Source: Burkholderiales bacterium (GTDB taxonomy: Bacteria; Pseudomonadota; Gammaproteobacteria; Burkholderiales; JABEVD01). From it: a stretch of DNA of 64,000 bases. Below, one piece after another: positions 42,990 to 55,527 of the stretch. The position numbers and the translations under genes are program-made. Position 1 is the first letter of the stretch. Each line of letters starts with the position of its first letter. Below the pieces are notes generated by a model that was not told where the DNA came from, searched no databases, and was given only the letters and a program-made list of their open reading frames with translations. The stretch is from contig JAIELG010000016.1 in the NCBI GenBank assembly GCA_019753155.1, forward strand, positions 1 to 64,000. Direction: 5' to 3'.

Positions 42990-45900
42990 ATGCCGAAGCG
43001 CACAGACATCAAGAGCATACTGATCATCGGCTCGGGTCCGATCGTGATCGGGCAGGCATGCGAATTCGATTATTCCGGCGCGCAGGCCTGCCGGGCATTG
43101 CGCGAGGAAGGTTACCGCGTGATCCTCGTCAACTCCAATCCTGCGACGATCATGACCGACCCGGAAATGGCGGACGCCACCTATATCGAGCCGATCACCT
43201 GGCAGATGGTCGAGAAGATCATCGAAATCGAAAAACCCGATGCGCTGCTGCCGACCATGGGCGGACAGACCGCCTTGAATTGCACGCTCGATCTCGCGAA
43301 GCACGGGGTGCTCGAAAAGCACGGGGTCGAAATGATAGGCGCGTCGAGGGAAGCCATAGACAAGGCGGAAGACCGGGAAAAATTCAAGGCCGCCATGACG
43401 AAGATCGGGCTCGCGAGCGCCCGTTCGATGATCGCCCACAGCCTCGAAGAAGCCCTGCAGGTCCAGGCTTCGATCGGCTATCCGGCGATCATCCGGCCTT
43501 CCTTCACCATGGGAGGGAGCGGCGGCGGGATCGCCTACAACCGCGACGAATTCGTCGCGATATGCGAATCCGGGCTGGAAGCCTCGCCGACGAAGGAACT
43601 CCTCATCGAGGAATCCGTGATTGGCTGGAAGGAATACGAGATGGAAGTGGTCCGCGACAGCAGCGACAACTGCATCATCATCTGTTCCATCGAAAATTTG
43701 GACCCCATGGGCGTGCATACCGGGGATTCGATCACCGTGGCGCCGGCACAGACCCTGACCGACAAGGAATACCAGATCATGCGCGACGCATCGATCGCGG
43801 TGTTGCGCGAGATCGGGGTGGATACGGGCGGCTCGAACGTGCAGTTCGCGGTGAACCCAAGGGACGGAAAAATGCTGGTGATCGAGATGAATCCGCGCGT
43901 ATCGCGCTCATCGGCTCTTGCCTCCAAGGCGACCGGGTTTCCGATCGCAAAGGTCGCAGCCAAGCTTGCCGTGGGGTATACGCTGGACGAACTGAAGAAC
44001 GACATCACCGGCGGCGCGACTCCGGTTTCATTCGAGCCTTCCATCGATTATGTCGTCACGAAAATACCGCGTTTCGCATTCGAGAAGTTTCCCCAGGCGA
44101 ACGACAGGCTCACGACCCAGATGAAGTCGGTGGGGGAAGTGATGGCGATCGGGCGCACTTTCCAGGAATCCTTCCAGAAGGCATTGCGCGGCCTCGAGAC
44201 GGGCAGGGACGGACTCGACGAGATCACCCTGGATGCGGATGAGATCGAAACGGAACTCGGGGATCCCGGTCCGGAGCGGATCTGGTATGTTGCGGATGCG
44301 TTCAGATGCGGCTTTTCCTTCGATGAAATCCGCAAATTGAGCGACATCGATCCCTGGTTCCTTGCCCAGATCGAGGATCTCGTGCTTCAGGAAAAATCCC
44401 TGGAAGGGAGAATGCTCGATGATGTCGGGTATGACGAACTCAGGAAGCTCAAAAGAAGCGGCTTTTCCGACATGCGGCTGGCAAGGCTTTTGGGGTGCGG
44501 CCAGGACGATGTCAGGGGCAGGCGCATCGGGATGAACCTCAGGCCCGTCTATAAGCGGGTCGATACCTGCGCGGGAGAATTCGATACCCATACCGCCTAC
44601 CTGTATTCGAGTTACGAGGAAGAGTGCGAATCGCGGCCTTCGGGGAGGAGGAAAATCATGGTCCTCGGGGGCGGGCCGAACCGCATCGGTCAGGGTATAG
44701 AATTCGATTACTGCTGCGTGCATGCCGCGCTTGCCCTGAGGGCGGACGGGTTCGAGACGATCATGGTGAACTGCAACCCCGAGACCGTCTCCACGGATTA
44801 CGATATGTCGGACAGGCTCTATTTCGAACCCCTGACGCTGGAGGACGTTCTCGAAATCGTGCATGTCGAAAAGCCCGTTGGCGTCATTGTCCAGTTCGGC
44901 GGGCAGACGCCGCTCAAGCTTGCAGACGATCTTGCGGCCAATGGGGTTCCCGTCATCGGCACGAGTCCGGACATGATCGATTGTGCGGAAGACCGCGAGC
45001 GCTTCCAGAAGATGATCAACGATCTGGGCCTCAGGCAGCCGCCCAACCGCACGGCGAGAGAGCCGAAGGAAGCCTTGCGTCTGGCCGTCGAGGTCGGTTA
45101 TCCGCTCGTGGTGCGTCCGAGTTATGTTCTGGGCGGGCGTGCGATGAGGATCATTCATAGGCAGGAAGATCTTGAGCGCTACATGAAGGAAGCGGTCAGC
45201 GTATCGAACGATTCCCCGGTGCTGCTGGACCGTTTCCTGAATAATGCGCTGGAAGTCGATGTGGATGCGGTGTGCGACGGGAAAAGGGTGCTGATCGGCG
45301 GCATCATGGAGCATATAGAGGAGGCAGGCGTGCATTCGGGGGATTCGGCCTGTTCGCTCCCCCCCTTCTCCCTCTCGGAGGCCATGCAGGACGAACTCAG
45401 ACGGCAGACCGTCCTGCTCGCCCATGCGCTCGAAGTCGTCGGCCTCATGAACATCCAGTTCGCGATCCAGGGGGAGGATGTGTACGTGCTCGAAGTCAAT
45501 CCGCGCGCATCCCGCACCGTACCCTTCGTTTCCAAGGCGACCGGCTTGCCGCTCGCCATGATCGCAGCGCGCGCCATGGCCGGGAAGACGCTCGATGAGC
45601 AGGGCATTTTCAGCGAAGTGATCCCTGCCCATTATTCGGTCAAGGAAGCCGTATTCCCATTCATCAAGTTTCCCGGGGTGGATACGCTTTTGGGGCCGGA
45701 AATGAAATCGACAGGGGAAGTCATGGGCGTGGGCAGGAGCTTCCCGGAAGCTTTCGTGAAATCCCAACTTGCCGCAGGCGTGAAGCTGCCGGTCTCGGGG
45801 GCTGCATTCATCAGCGTGAAGCAGGCGGACAAGTCAAAGGCCGTGGAAATCGCGGCAATCCTGTCGAGGCAGGGCTTTTGCATTTATGCGACGCGCGGCA

Positions 45901-46196
45901 CGGCGCTCGAACTCAACCGGGCGGGAATCGCTGCCGTGACGGTCAACAAGGTCGCGGAAGGCCGTCCGCATGTGGTCGACATGATCAAGAACCGCGAAAT
46001 CGATCTCATCGTCAATACGGTCGAGGAAAAGAAGGGGGCGATCAGGGATTCCTATTCGATCAGGAATGCCGCGCTGCAGGGCAGGGTAACCTATTACACA
46101 ACGATGTCCGAAGCCAAGGCGGCATGCATCGGGATTCAGCATATGCAGGAACTCAATGCCTACAGCGTTCAGGGACTGCATTCGAATCAACATTGA
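42990..46196 (+). CDS. carB: Carbamoyl-phosphate synthase large subunit
   Basis: A 1068-residue synthase made of two homologous ATP-grasp halves and a C-terminal MGS-like allosteric domain. The first half starts [20 protein letters not shown] and includes [13 protein letters not shown]; the second half starts [20 protein letters not shown] and includes [10 protein letters not shown]. The allosteric domain follows [14 protein letters not shown] near residue 930. The ATG at 42990 is used because the frame further upstream lies in carA. It forms an operon with carA and probably greA, which starts 9 bases later. Confidence 0.97.
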   Translation: MPKRTDIKSILIIGSGPIVIGQACEFDYSGAQACRALREEGYRVILVNSNPATIMTDPEMADATYIEPITWQMVEKIIEIEKPDALLPTMGGQTALNCTLDLAKHGVLEKHGVEMIGASREAIDKAEDREKFKAAMTKIGLASARSMIAHSLEEALQVQASIGYPAIIRPSFTMGGSGGGIAYNRDEFVAICESGLEASPTKELLIEESVIGWKEYEMEVVRDSSDNCIIICSIENLDPMGVHTGDSITVAPAQTLTDKEYQIMRDASIAVLREIGVDTGGSNVQFAVNPRDGKMLVIEMNPRVSRSSALASKATGFPIAKVAAKLAVGYTLDELKNDITGGATPVSFEPSIDYVVTKIPRFAFEKFPQANDRLTTQMKSVGEVMAIGRTFQESFQKALRGLETGRDGLDEITLDADEIETELGDPGPERIWYVADAFRCGFSFDEIRKLSDIDPWFLAQIEDLVLQEKSLEGRMLDDVGYDELRKLKRSGFSDMRLARLLGCGQDDVRGRRIGMNLRPVYKRVDTCAGEFDTHTAYLYSSYEEECESRPSGRRKIMVLGGGPNRIGQGIEFDYCCVHAALALRADGFETIMVNCNPETVSTDYDMSDRLYFEPLTLEDVLEIVHVEKPVGVIVQFGGQTPLKLADDLAANGVPVIGTSPDMIDCAEDRERFQKMINDLGLRQPPNRTAREPKEALRLAVEVGYPLVVRPSYVLGGRAMRIIHRQEDLERYMKEAVSVSNDSPVLLDRFLNNALEVDVDAVCDGKRVLIGGIMEHIEEAGVHSGDSACSLPPFSLSEAMQDELRRQTVLLAHALEVVGLMNIQFAIQGEDVYVLEVNPRASRTVPFVSKATGLPLAMIAARAMAGKTLDEQGIFSEVIPAHYSVKEAVFPFIKFPGVDTLLGPEMKSTGEVMGVGRSFPEAFVKSQLAAGVKLPVSGAAFISVKQADKSKAVEIAAILSRQGFCIYATRGTALELNRAGIAAVTVNKVAEGRPHVVDMIKNREIDLIVNTVEEKKGAIRDSYSIRNAALQGRVTYYTTMSEAKAACIGIQHMQELNAYSVQGLHSNQH

Positions 46197-46205
46197 GGTA
46201 AAACT

Positions 46206-46682
46206 ATGAGCAAAATTCCACTGACGGTCACGGGCGCAGAGCTGCTGAGGGCCGAACTTCACCATATGAAAACGGTCGAGCGGCCCAGCGTGATCGCGGC
46301 GATCGCGGAGGCAAGATCGCACGGCGATCTTTCCGAAAATGCGGAATACGACGCCGCCAAGGATAGACAGAGTTTCATCGAGGGCAGGATTGCGGAACTC
46401 GAATCGAAGCTTTCCAATGCGCAGATCATCAATCCGGCCCTGCTGGATGCGGACGGGCGCTGCGTTTTCGGCGCGACAGTCGAGATCGAGGATTTGTCTT
46501 CCGGGGAGATCATGACCTATCAGATCGTCGGGGACGACGAAGCCGACATCAAGCTGGGCAAGATTTCGGTGGGTTCCCCGATGGCGCGCGCGCTCATCGG
46601 GAAATCCGAAGGCGATGTGGCCGAGGTCATGGCCCCCGGAGGCTTGCGCGAACTCGAAATACTGGATGTGAAATACGTCTGA
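46206..46682 (+). CDS. greA: Transcription elongation factor GreA
   Basis: A 158-residue factor that rescues backtracked RNA polymerase by stimulating transcript cleavage. The N-terminal coiled coil has [20 protein letters not shown] and [13 protein letters not shown] with the acidic tip residues D and E; the C-terminal FKBP-like domain includes [17 protein letters not shown] and [20 protein letters not shown] precedes the ATG. The stop overlaps the next gene by one base. Confidence 0.96.
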   Translation: MSKIPLTVTGAELLRAELHHMKTVERPSVIAAIAEARSHGDLSENAEYDAAKDRQSFIEGRIAELESKLSNAQIINPALLDADGRCVFGATVEIEDLSSGEIMTYQIVGDDEADIKLGKISVGSPMARALIGKSEGDVAEVMAPGGLRELEILDVKYV

Positions 46683-47134
46683 TGAGAAATCCGGGGCAGA
46701 GCCTGCAGGAAATCGCCGTCACATTATGGGTGGGCGGGCTCTGGATCACGGGTTACATGGCGGCTCCCGTACTCTTCGCGTCCCTCCCGGACAGGATGCT
46801 GGCGGGCATGCTTGCAGGGAAGATGTTCACGGTGATCTCCTATATCGGGTTGATCTGCGCCATCTACCTTCTTGTTTACAGGGTGTACAGGCTCGGCGCT
46901 TCGGCGCTCAGGGAAGGATTTTTCTGGGCGGTGCTGCTGATGCTGCTCCTGACCTGCGCCGCGCATTTCGGCATACAGCCCGTCATCGAACGCCTGAAGG
47001 AGGCGGCCCTGCCCAGGGATGTGATGCAAAGTGTTTTCAGGGACAGGTTCCAGACATGGCACGGCATATCGAGCATACTCTATCTGGTGCAGAGCGTTCT
47101 CGGTCTGTTCCTCGTTCTTGGCAAAAAAACCTAG
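46682..47134 (+). CDS. DUF4149 membrane protein
   Basis: A 150-residue protein with four hydrophobic helices. The family features GGLWITGYMAAPVLFASLPD and the FRTWH-like FQTWHGISSILYLVQS are present. Function is unknown; in Betaproteobacteria it commonly follows greA or precedes yhbY, as here. It shares one base with greA and overlaps the convergent yhbY gene by 4 bases. Confidence 0.8.
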   Translation: MRNPGQSLQEIAVTLWVGGLWITGYMAAPVLFASLPDRMLAGMLAGKMFTVISYIGLICAIYLLVYRVYRLGASALREGFFWAVLLMLLLTCAAHFGIQPVIERLKEAALPRDVMQSVFRDRFQTWHGISSILYLVQSVLGLFLVLGKKT

Positions 47135-47418
47135 GGCAGAACCAGTTGAGGTTTTTCGGCCTGCCTGTAAATGACCAGGGTTTTTCCGATATGCTTGACG
47201 GGGTAAGCGGCAAGATCGCCGCATATCGTGTCGAGCATGGCTTCCCGCTCATCCTTTTCGCCGGATGCGACCTTGATTTTGATGAGTTCGTGGCTTTTGA
47301 GCGCACAGTCGATTTCGTCGAGAACGGATTTGGTCAGGCCGTTTTTTCCGATGATGACGACAGGGTTGAGCGTATGGGCTTCCCCGCTGAGAAAGCGTTT
47401 TTGCGCAGGACTGAGCAT
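47131..47418 (-). CDS. yhbY: Ribosome-associated RNA-binding protein YhbY (CRM domain)
   Basis: A 95-residue CRM (CRS1/YhbY) domain protein associated with assembly of the large ribosomal subunit. The conserved RFLSGEAHTLNPVVIIGKNG (the G-x-x-G RNA-binding loop), ALKSHELIKIKV and IGKTLVIYRQ are all present. It diverges from rlmE across 28 bases, the usual arrangement in this class. Confidence 0.94.
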   Translation of the reverse strand: MLSPAQKRFLSGEAHTLNPVVIIGKNGLTKSVLDEIDCALKSHELIKIKVASGEKDEREAMLDTICGDLAAYPVKHIGKTLVIYRQAEKPQLVLP

Positions 47419-47446
47419 GCTGTTTCCAAATCATGAATTCTAACCG

Positions 47447-48055
47447 ATGAAGCGCAGCAAAACCAGCCGCGCGTGGATGCGGGAGCATGTCTCCGATTTC
47501 TATGTCAAGCGCGCCAAAAGCGAGGGATACCGTTCCCGCTCCGCGTTCAAGCTGATCGAGATCGACGGGAAGGATGGCTTGTTCAGATCCGGAATGACCG
47601 TGGTCGATCTGGGGTCGACCCCAGGAGGTTGGTCCCAGGTCGCTATCGAGAAGGGTGCAAGGGTGATCGCGCTCGACATTCTGCCCATGGACCCCGTCGA
47701 AGGCGTGACATTCATTCAGGGGGACTTCAGGGAAGCTGAAGTCCTGGCGAAGCTGGAAGAAATCCTGGAAGGGCGTGCAGTCGAGCTTGTGATTTCGGAC
47801 ATGGCCCCCAATATATCGGGCGTGGACGTGACGGATCAGGCGAGGAGCATGCATCTGGCCGAGCTTGCGCTGGAATTTTGCATGGATCACCTGAAACCCG
47901 GCGGAAATTTCCTGGTCAAAGTCTTTCAAGGCGAGGGATTCGACGATTACCTGAAAGCCATGCGGGCGAATTTCAGGCAGGTTCACTCGCGCAAACCGAA
48001 GGCCTCCCGCGACAGGAGCAGCGAAGTGTATCTGTTGGGAACCGGAAAAATATGA
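47447..48055 (+). CDS. rlmE: 23S rRNA 2'-O-ribose methyltransferase RlmE
   Basis: A Rossmann-fold methyltransferase of 202 residues that modifies U2552 of 23S rRNA. The start [20 protein letters not shown] contains the first catalytic lysine. The SAM loop [14 protein letters not shown] departs slightly from the usual DLGAAPGGWSQ, and [14 protein letters not shown] and FLVKVFQG supply the remaining catalytic Asp and Lys. It is followed by ftsH after 69 bases, an arrangement seen in most proteobacteria. Confidence 0.96.
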   Translation: MKRSKTSRAWMREHVSDFYVKRAKSEGYRSRSAFKLIEIDGKDGLFRSGMTVVDLGSTPGGWSQVAIEKGARVIALDILPMDPVEGVTFIQGDFREAEVLAKLEEILEGRAVELVISDMAPNISGVDVTDQARSMHLAELALEFCMDHLKPGGNFLVKVFQGEGFDDYLKAMRANFRQVHSRKPKASRDRSSEVYLLGTGKI

Positions 48056-48124
48056 GGCAAATTGTTACGCAATGCATGAAATCGGTTTAGAATTGAATTT
48101 AGATGGATGATTTAAGGAGATAAG

Positions 48125-50014
48125 TTGAACAGTCTGCTGAAAAATGTTGTCATCTGGCTCGTCATTGCGCTTGTGCTGATGTCGGTTTTCAACCAGTTCG
48201 GGGCGCACCATGCGGCCCAGGGACAGTTGGAATATTCGCAGTTCATCGGCGAAGTGAAGCAGGGACAGGTCGCCAAAGTGACGATCGAGGGTCATCTGCT
48301 GAAAGGGGTCAGGACGGACGGCAAGCATTTCGTCACCTATGCCCCATCGGACCCCTGGCTGGTCAGCGATCTCCTGAAATATGGCGTGCTGATCGAAGCC
48401 AAGCCCGAAGAAGAGCCTTCGATGCTGATGAATATTTTCGTTTCATGGTTCCCGATGCTGCTCCTGATCGGCGTCTGGGTGTTTTTCATGCGCCAGATGC
48501 AGGGCGGCGGCAAGGGCGGGGCATTCTCCTTCGGAAAGAGCAAGGCGAGGCTGCTCGATGAAAGCGCCAACCAGATCACTTTCGCGGATGTGGCAGGATG
48601 CGAGGAAGCCAAGGAGGAAGTGAGCGAACTCGTCGATTTCCTGAGGGATCCCACCAAATTTCAGAAGCTGGGCGGGCGGATTCCGCGCGGGGTGCTCCTC
48701 GTCGGCAGTCCCGGAACCGGCAAGACGCTGCTTGCCCGTGCGATTGCCGGGGAAGCCAAGGTTCCGTTCTTCAGCATTTCGGGTTCCGATTTCGTCGAAA
48801 TGTTCGTCGGCGTGGGCGCATCCCGCGTGCGCGACATGTTCGAACAGGCGAAAAAACATGCACCCTGCATCGTGTTCATCGATGAAATCGATGCGGTGGG
48901 CAGGCAGCGCGGCGCGGGCCTCGGCGGCGGCAATGACGAGCGCGAGCAGACGTTGAACCAGTTGCTGGTTGAAATGGACGGTTTTGAGGGGGTTTCGGGG
49001 GTGATCGTGATCGCGGCGACCAACCGCCCCGATGTGCTCGACCCCGCGCTGCTCCGTCCGGGACGGTTCGACCGCCAGGTCGTCGTGCCGCTGCCGGATA
49101 TCCGCGGACGCGAGCAGATCCTGCTCGTTCACATGAGAAAAGTGCCGATCGCTCCCGACGTTGCCGCTCCGATCCTTGCGCGCGGCACGCCCGGATTTTC
49201 GGGGGCCGACCTTGCAAACCTGGTGAACGAGGCTGCCCTTTTCGCAGCACGCACCAACAAGCGCCTGGTCGACATGGAGGACTTCGAGCGCGCCAAGGAC
49301 AAGATCATGATGGGCGCTGAACGCCGTTCCATGGTCATGCCGGAGGAAGAGCGCAGGAACACCGCCTATCACGAGGCGGGACATGCGATCGTGGCGAAAC
49401 TCCTGCCTGGGACCGATCCCGTGCATAAGGTCACGATCATCCCCAGGGGCCGCGCGCTGGGAGTGACCATGCAATTGCCGCAGGAAGATCGCTACAGCAT
49501 GAATCGCGACCATATCCTGAAGAACATCGCTGTGCTCATGGGCGGCAGGATCGCCGAAGAAGTGTTCATGAAGCAGATGACTACGGGCGCGGGCAACGAT
49601 ATCGAGCGCGCAACGGATCTTGCGCGCAGGATGGTGACGCAGTGGGGCATGAGCGATGCGCTGGGCCCCATGGTCTACGGCGAAAACGAGGGAGAGGTTT
49701 TTCTCGGGCGCTCGGTCACCACGCACAAGAATCTGTCGGAAGCGACCATGCAGAAGGTCGACAGCGAGATCCACAGCATCATCGAAACGCAGTACAGGCT
49801 TGCGCGCGGGCTGATCGAGGCGCATTCGGACAAGGTCGAACTTATGGCGAAGACGCTGCTCGAATGGGAAACGATCGATTCCGACCAGATCAACGACATC
49901 ATGGAAGGCAAGTCGCCGAGACCCCCCAAGCCGACTCAGCCTCCTGTTGCGCCGCCGGTTCCGCCGCAGGATGGCAGCAGCGCGAGCAGCGCAAAGCCGG
50001 CAGCTGCGGTCTGA
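48125..50014 (+). CDS. ftsH: ATP-dependent zinc metalloprotease FtsH
   Basis: A membrane-anchored AAA+ protease of 629 residues that degrades regulators and damaged membrane proteins. TM1 is about residues 6-24 and TM2 about 100-120. AAA motifs are [28 protein letters not shown] and the second-region-of-homology [19 protein letters not shown]. The zinc protease site is [12 protein letters not shown]. The first codon is TTG (48125), supported by AAGGAG at 48114-48119 and by alignment with family starts. The C terminus is proline/alanine-rich and disordered. Confidence 0.97.
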   Translation: MNSLLKNVVIWLVIALVLMSVFNQFGAHHAAQGQLEYSQFIGEVKQGQVAKVTIEGHLLKGVRTDGKHFVTYAPSDPWLVSDLLKYGVLIEAKPEEEPSMLMNIFVSWFPMLLLIGVWVFFMRQMQGGGKGGAFSFGKSKARLLDESANQITFADVAGCEEAKEEVSELVDFLRDPTKFQKLGGRIPRGVLLVGSPGTGKTLLARAIAGEAKVPFFSISGSDFVEMFVGVGASRVRDMFEQAKKHAPCIVFIDEIDAVGRQRGAGLGGGNDEREQTLNQLLVEMDGFEGVSGVIVIAATNRPDVLDPALLRPGRFDRQVVVPLPDIRGREQILLVHMRKVPIAPDVAAPILARGTPGFSGADLANLVNEAALFAARTNKRLVDMEDFERAKDKIMMGAERRSMVMPEEERRNTAYHEAGHAIVAKLLPGTDPVHKVTIIPRGRALGVTMQLPQEDRYSMNRDHILKNIAVLMGGRIAEEVFMKQMTTGAGNDIERATDLARRMVTQWGMSDALGPMVYGENEGEVFLGRSVTTHKNLSEATMQKVDSEIHSIIETQYRLARGLIEAHSDKVELMAKTLLEWETIDSDQINDIMEGKSPRPPKPTQPPVAPPVPPQDGSSASSAKPAAAV

Positions 50015-50043
50015 TTCGGGGCGCTTGCTGCGCCCGTTCTGAT

Positions 50044-50862
50044 ATGCTGATCTGCGGAAAATTCCGCTTCCCGCGGACTCGTCCCCTTATCATGGGGATC
50101 GTCAATGTCACGCCCGATTCATTCTCGGACGGTGGACGTTTTTCTTCCGAACGTGACGCCATCGACCATGGCATGCGCCTGGTCGAGGCGGGCGCCGATA
50201 TCCTCGATATCGGTGGGGAATCCAGTCGGCCAGGTGCGCAGCCCGTTTCAGCAGAAGAAGAATGCTCCAGGGTGCTTCCCGTTCTGAATGCGTTCGTGCG
50301 CGAGAATGTGCCGGCATCCGTGGACACGACCAAGGTCGGGGTCATGAGGGAGGCGATACGGGCGGGCGCTTCCATGGTCAACGACATCAACGCGCTGCAG
50401 GGGATCGATGCGGATTTCATCGCGAACTCCGGCGTTGGCGTTTGCCTCATGCACAAGCAGGGGGAGCCCATGAGCATGCAGCTTGCGCCAAGCTACGATG
50501 ATGTCGTGCGGGAGGTGTACGATTTCCTGGCGCAGCGTGTCGATGCTGCCGTTGGAGCTGGAATATCGAGGGAGCGGATCGTGATCGATCCGGGTTTCGG
50601 TTTCGGCAAGACGCTGGATCAAAACCTCGAACTCCTGAGGCATTTAGACAGGTTCCAGCAGCTCGGACTGCCCATTCTCGCAGGGCTTTCGAGGAAATCC
50701 ATGCTGGGCGAGATCACCGGAAAAGGCGTTCACGAGAGACTGCACGCGAGCATCGCCGCATCCCTCATGGCGCTCGAACGGGGCGCTTCCATCGTGCGGG
50801 TTCACGATGTCGGGCCGATGCGGGATGCTTTAACGGTATTCAACAGGATAGAAGGAAAATAA
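50044..50862 (+). CDS. folP: Dihydropteroate synthase
   Basis: Condenses para-aminobenzoate with the pterin pyrophosphate in folate synthesis; the target family of sulfonamides. The 272-residue TIM barrel has [59 protein letters not shown] and AGLSRKSML. The start at 50044 gives a short N terminus before the first strand; upstream sequence in this frame runs through ftsH. One base separates it from glmM. Confidence 0.96.
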   Translation: MLICGKFRFPRTRPLIMGIVNVTPDSFSDGGRFSSERDAIDHGMRLVEAGADILDIGGESSRPGAQPVSAEEECSRVLPVLNAFVRENVPASVDTTKVGVMREAIRAGASMVNDINALQGIDADFIANSGVGVCLMHKQGEPMSMQLAPSYDDVVREVYDFLAQRVDAAVGAGISRERIVIDPGFGFGKTLDQNLELLRHLDRFQQLGLPILAGLSRKSMLGEITGKGVHERLHASIAASLMALERGASIVRVHDVGPMRDALTVFNRIEGK

Positions 50863-50863
50863 T

Positions 50864-52222
50864 ATGAGCAGGAAATATTTCGGCACGGACGGGGTGAGGG
50901 GGCGGGTCGGGGAGATGCCGATCACTCCGGAATTCGTGATGCATCTCGGATATTCCGCAGGGAAAATGCTGTCCTCGCGGGACTGGCACCTGGCAAAAGG
51001 GGAAAGGCCCACGGTCCTGATCGGCAAGGATACGCGGGTTTCCGGCTATCTTCTGGAATCTGCGCTGCAGGCAGGCCTCTCTGCATCCGGGGTCGATGTT
51101 TTTCTCGCCGGCCCCATCCCCACTCCGGCTGTCGCTTATCTGACGCGCGCATTGCGCCTTCAGGCGGGTGTCGTGATCAGCGCATCCCATAACCCCTACG
51201 AGGATAACGGCATCAAATTTTTTTCCGAATCGGGCAGCAAGCTTCCGGATGACGTGGAGAAGGCCATAGAGGAGGGCATGACCGACCCCATCGTGACGAA
51301 ACCTTCCGCGAAGCTTGGGAGGGCGAAGCGGATAGGGGATGCCGCAGGGCGATATATCGAGTTCTGCAAAAGCACGTTTCCTTTCGAACTCGACCTGAGG
51401 GGCATGCGCATCGCGGTCGATTGCGCGCATGGCGCAACCTATCATATCGCGGAGCATGTATTTCACGAACTCGGCGCGGATGTGATTGCGATCGGCGTCT
51501 CCCCCGACGGACTCAATATCAATCACGAATGCGGCGCAACCCAACCCGATGCCTTGCGGCGTGCGGTACTCGAACACAATGCGGATGTCGGCATTGCCCT
51601 GGACGGGGACGGGGATCGCGTCGTCATGGTCGACGATCAGGGCATCATTTACGACGGGGATCAACTGCTTTATATCCTCGCGTCTCACAGGATGAAAACC
51701 GGCGCGATGAAAGGCGGTGTCGTCGGAACCTTGATGACCAACCTTGCCGTCGAGCATGCCCTGGAGAAATCCGGAATTCCATTCGCAAGGGCGAAAGTTG
51801 GAGACCGCTATGTGCTCGAGATGCTGCAGGAGAACGACTGGCAGATCGGCGGGGAAGGCTCGGGCCACATCATCTGCCTGGATCGTCATTCCACCGGGGA
51901 CGGGATCATTTCGGCCCTCCAGGTGCTTCATGCCATGCGCGAGGGGGAGGCCACGCTTGCGGAGTTGACGAGCGAACTCGTTCTGTATCCGCAGATACTG
52001 TTGAACGTGCGCATTGCGAAAAAATTCGAATTCGAAAAATGCGAACCTGTCATGCAGGCCGTGCGCGATGCCGAGCTCGATCTCGATGGCGCAGGACGGG
52101 TGTTGCTGCGCGCTTCCGGAACAGAGCCGCTGATCCGCGTCATGGTGGAAGGCAAATCCATGGACCGCGTGCGCTTCTGGGCGGAGTCGATCGCCAGTGC
52201 CGTGGAGGCGGGCGCGGATTGA
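50864..52222 (+). CDS. glmM: Phosphoglucosamine mutase
   Basis: Converts glucosamine-6-phosphate to glucosamine-1-phosphate for peptidoglycan and LPS. The 452-residue protein has all four domains: [10 protein letters not shown] start, phosphoserine loop [17 protein letters not shown], metal site [12 protein letters not shown], sugar-binding [10 protein letters not shown] and phosphate-binding [12 protein letters not shown]. The ftsH-folP-glmM order is conserved widely. Confidence 0.97.
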   Translation: MSRKYFGTDGVRGRVGEMPITPEFVMHLGYSAGKMLSSRDWHLAKGERPTVLIGKDTRVSGYLLESALQAGLSASGVDVFLAGPIPTPAVAYLTRALRLQAGVVISASHNPYEDNGIKFFSESGSKLPDDVEKAIEEGMTDPIVTKPSAKLGRAKRIGDAAGRYIEFCKSTFPFELDLRGMRIAVDCAHGATYHIAEHVFHELGADVIAIGVSPDGLNINHECGATQPDALRRAVLEHNADVGIALDGDGDRVVMVDDQGIIYDGDQLLYILASHRMKTGAMKGGVVGTLMTNLAVEHALEKSGIPFARAKVGDRYVLEMLQENDWQIGGEGSGHIICLDRHSTGDGIISALQVLHAMREGEATLAELTSELVLYPQILLNVRIAKKFEFEKCEPVMQAVRDAELDLDGAGRVLLRASGTEPLIRVMVEGKSMDRVRFWAESIASAVEAGAD

Positions 52223-52275
52223 TTGTCCGGGCCGTTTGGATTAAGGTATAGTCTTTACCCACTTTCTGGCTTTTC

Positions 52276-54768
52276 ATGCTGAAAAAATGGAACGCCCTCG
52301 GCGTGCAGTGGAAACTGCAAATCCTGATTCTTGGGTCGGTTTTCCTGCTTTTCCTGGTTTTCCAGCAATGGATCGTCGGCAAGTTCGAGTCGCAGGGGGT
52401 CAGCGAATCCAGGGCGCTTGCTTTCGATACGGCCGACAGCCTGATCAACGGCATGAACATGCTGATGGTGACGGGAAAGATTTCGGACCCGGAAAACAGG
52501 AAGCTTCTGGTCAGCAAGATGGCTTCGATGAGGGGCGTCGAGGAACTGCGCATCATTCGCGCAAAGCAGGTGCGCGATCAATTCGGGCCAGGCCTGCCCG
52601 AGGAACAGCCTGTCGACGAACTCGACAGGCGAGCCCTCTCGTCAGGGCAGCCGGTTTTCGAGAAAATCGACAGGAATGGCACGCACCTCTTCAGGGCGGT
52701 CATCCCCTTCGTCGTCAGCACCAATTTCAGGGGCACGAACTGCCTGCAATGCCACCATGTGAAGGCCGGAAGCGTCAATGGGGCCGCCAGTGTAACGCTC
52801 AATCTCTCCGAAGAAGAACTCGCCATGGAAGGGGTGAGGAAATGGTTGTGGCTGGGACTTGTCGTTTTCCAGGTCATCCTTTCCGCGATCATCGGCTGGT
52901 TCGTCAAGTATGTCATCACCCGGAATATCGAGAATCCGCTCGAGAGCCTGAAGAAGACGATGTTGGCAATAAGGGAACGCATGGATCTTTCCAGGCGCGC
53001 CGAGATCGACGGCAGGCACAGCGATGTCGACGACATGGCGAGGACTTTCAACGTGTTCGTCGAAAACCTGGAGCAGGCGACGAACAAGCTGGCGCTTTAT
53101 GCAAAGGTTTTCGAGAACAGCGAGGAAGCGATCATCATTACCGATGCTGGAAACGAGATCATTTCCGTGAACAGGGCTTTTTCAAGGATAACGGGTTACG
53201 CTGCAGAAGAAGTGATCGGAAAAAATCCCAGGATGCTGAGTTCCGGAATGCAGGGCGGCGCTTTCTACGAAGCGATGTGGCGCACCATCGTCGAGACGGG
53301 GCACTGGCAGGGCGAGATATGGAACAGGCGCAAGTCCGGAGAAGTGTATCCGGAATGGCTGTCGGTCAGTACGGAAAGAAACGACGAGGGGGAGTTGACC
53401 AACCATATTGCTATTTTCACGGACATCACCAGCAGGAAAAGGGACGAGGAGCGCATACGTTTCCTGGCCTATTACGATTCGCTGACGGAATTGCCGAACA
53501 GGGCCCTGTTCGAAGAGCACATCAACCGGGCGCTCTCTGCTGCGAAAAGGAACGGAAAAAAAGTCGCGCTGCTTTTTCTCGATGTCGACAGGTTCAAGAG
53601 CGTCAACGATTCTCTCGGGCACCTTGCCGGCGACCTGCTTTTGCAGTCGGTTGCGACAAGGCTGAAAAAACATATCCGCGAATCGGATACGATCTGCCGT
53701 CAGGGTGGGGATGAGTTCATCATCGTGCTGACGGGAATCGAGACGCTCGACGCCGTTGTCCATGTTGCCGAGAAGATCGTGGAGAGCATGGGGGAAGCGC
53801 ATTCCATAGCCGGGCACCAGCTGGTTGTCTCGTTCAGCATCGGCATCAGCATGTATCCGGACGATGGGCAAAGCAGCGAGGTGCTCATCAGGAATGCGGA
53901 TGCCGCGATGTATCATGCCAAGGATGCGGGCAGGAACAACTTCCAGTTCTTCAGCCAGGAGATGAACTCGGAAGCCTTCGAGAGGCTTTCGATGGAGAGC
54001 GACCTGAGACAGGCGCTCAAGCGCAATGAATTGCTGCTGCATTACCAGCCGAAGATCGATATTCATTCGGGCGGCATCATCGGAATGGAAGCACTGGTCC
54101 GCTGGCAGCATCCGGAGAAGGGACTCATCCCGCCGGATAAATTCATTCCTGTTGCCGAAGAGTGCGGACTTATCGTTTCGATCGGGGAATGGGTGCTCAG
54201 AACCGCCTGCGCGCAATGCCAGGCATGGCATGAGAGCGGTCTGTTCACCGCTCCCGTCGCGGTCAATATTTCCGCGCTCCAGTTCCGTCAGAAGAACATC
54301 AGGGATATGGTCGCCTCCGTCCTCCAGGAAACCGGTCTGGCCCCGCACCTGCTCGAACTCGAATTGACTGAAAGCATGGTCATGCAGGAAGCGGAATCGA
54401 CCATTGTGACGCTACACGCGCTCAAGGAACTCGGCGTTTCGATTTCCATAGACGATTTCGGCACGGGATATTCCAGCCTGAATTACCTGAGGTATTTTCC
54501 AGTGGACAGGCTGAAGATAGACCGCTCCTTCGTTCAGGATATCTCGTCCGACAAGGACGATGCAGCCATCACCCGGACCATCATCAGCATGGGGCACAGC
54601 CTGAGAATGAAGGTGATCGCCGAAGGGGTGGAAACCACGGACCAGTTTGCCCTGCTCAGAGAGCAGGGCTGCGACGAAATCCAGGGCTATTATTACAGCA
54701 AGCCGCTGTCGGCAGAGGATTTTTGCAGTTTCCTCAGATGCAATCAGCCGAATCTTCCCGTGATGTAG
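52276..54768 (+). CDS. Haem-c-motif PAS-GGDEF-EAL protein
   Basis: An 830-residue membrane protein with both c-di-GMP synthase and hydrolase domains. TM1 is about residues 15-34, a periplasmic domain spans about 35-187, and TM2 is about 189-212. The periplasmic part contains a CxxCH haem-c motif ([12 protein letters not shown], Cys156, Cys159, His160). A HAMP-like linker and a PAS domain (about 275-390) follow, then GGDEF with intact GGDEF at 477-481 and an RxxD inhibitory site (RESD, 468-471), and EAL with EALVRW at 605-610 plus the [14 protein letters not shown] loop. All active-site motifs are kept. It lies after glmM and converges with pstB, overlapping by 25 bases. It is probably a redox, gas or haem sensor. 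Confidence 0.92.
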   Translation: MLKKWNALGVQWKLQILILGSVFLLFLVFQQWIVGKFESQGVSESRALAFDTADSLINGMNMLMVTGKISDPENRKLLVSKMASMRGVEELRIIRAKQVRDQFGPGLPEEQPVDELDRRALSSGQPVFEKIDRNGTHLFRAVIPFVVSTNFRGTNCLQCHHVKAGSVNGAASVTLNLSEEELAMEGVRKWLWLGLVVFQVILSAIIGWFVKYVITRNIENPLESLKKTMLAIRERMDLSRRAEIDGRHSDVDDMARTFNVFVENLEQATNKLALYAKVFENSEEAIIITDAGNEIISVNRAFSRITGYAAEEVIGKNPRMLSSGMQGGAFYEAMWRTIVETGHWQGEIWNRRKSGEVYPEWLSVSTERNDEGELTNHIAIFTDITSRKRDEERIRFLAYYDSLTELPNRALFEEHINRALSAAKRNGKKVALLFLDVDRFKSVNDSLGHLAGDLLLQSVATRLKKHIRESDTICRQGGDEFIIVLTGIETLDAVVHVAEKIVESMGEAHSIAGHQLVVSFSIGISMYPDDGQSSEVLIRNADAAMYHAKDAGRNNFQFFSQEMNSEAFERLSMESDLRQALKRNELLLHYQPKIDIHSGGIIGMEALVRWQHPEKGLIPPDKFIPVAEECGLIVSIGEWVLRTACAQCQAWHESGLFTAPVAVNISALQFRQKNIRDMVASVLQETGLAPHLLELELTESMVMQEAESTIVTLHALKELGVSISIDDFGTGYSSLNYLRYFPVDRLKIDRSFVQDISSDKDDAAITRTIISMGHSLRMKVIAEGVETTDQFALLREQGCDEIQGYYYSKPLSAEDFCSFLRCNQPNLPVM

Positions 54769-55526
54769 TCTTCGGTGGCTTTTTGTTTCGGCGTGGTGAA
54801 GATCGAAGTGGTTTCGCCGAATTCGATCAGTTCCCCGAGGTAAAGGTACGCGGTGAAATCCGAAACGCGCGCGGCCTGCTGCATGTTGTGGGTCACGATG
54901 ACGATGGTGTAGTCTTCCTTCAGCTCGGTGATCAATTCCTCGATCCTGGCAGTCGAAATCGGGTCGAGCGCGGATGCGGGTTCGTCGAGCAGGATGACCT
55001 CGGGTTTGACCGCGATGCCGCGCGCGATGCACAGGCGCTGCTGTTGCCCTCCCGAGAGGCTGTCTCCGCTTTGCCTCAGCTTGTCCTTCACTTCCTCCCA
55101 AAGCGCGGCCTTTTTGAGCGCCCATTCGACGCGGTCGTCCATGTCGCCGCGATTCAGTTTTTCGTGCAGCTTGACACCGAATGAGATGTTGTCGTAAATC
55201 GACATGGGAAAAGGCGTGGGCTTCTGGAACACCATGCCGATTTTCGCCCTGAGACTGTTGAGATCGCGCTTGCCGTCTATGATGTTCTCGTCGTCGAGCA
55301 GTATTTCCCCCACCGCCTTCTGGTTGGGATAGAGGGAATACATGCAGTTCATCGTTCTCAGGAGCGTCGATTTTCCGCAGCCGGACGGTCCGATGAAAGC
55401 CGTCACCCGCTTTTCCGGAATGGACAGATTGATGGAGCGCAGGGCGTGGTATTTACCGTAATAAAAATTGAGGTTGCGAACCTCGATTTTCGTCTTGAGC
55501 GACTTTTGAGCATCCATATTCGGCAT
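54744..55526 (-). CDS. pstB: Phosphate ABC transporter ATP-binding protein PstB
   Basis: A 260-residue ATPase that energises high-affinity phosphate uptake. Walker [18 protein letters not shown], the PstB mark [16 protein letters not shown], the signature [16 protein letters not shown] and Walker [16 protein letters not shown] are all standard. It is the last gene of the minus-strand pstSCAB operon; no phoU follows within this window, where the next gene is the convergent GGDEF-EAL gene. Confidence 0.97.
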   Translation of the reverse strand: MPNMDAQKSLKTKIEVRNLNFYYGKYHALRSINLSIPEKRVTAFIGPSGCGKSTLLRTMNCMYSLYPNQKAVGEILLDDENIIDGKRDLNSLRAKIGMVFQKPTPFPMSIYDNISFGVKLHEKLNRGDMDDRVEWALKKAALWEEVKDKLRQSGDSLSGGQQQRLCIARGIAVKPEVILLDEPASALDPISTARIEELITELKEDYTIVIVTHNMQQAARVSDFTAYLYLGELIEFGETTSIFTTPKQKATEDYITGRFG

Positions 55527-55527
55527 C

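Noticed and set aside
44028-45767. 579-codon open frame opposite carB
   Set aside because: Antisense of a universally conserved gene; the codon pattern mirrors carB wobble bias and no domain is visible.
48443-49825. 460-codon open frame opposite ftsH
   Set aside because: Antisense shadow; FtsH is unmistakable on the plus strand.
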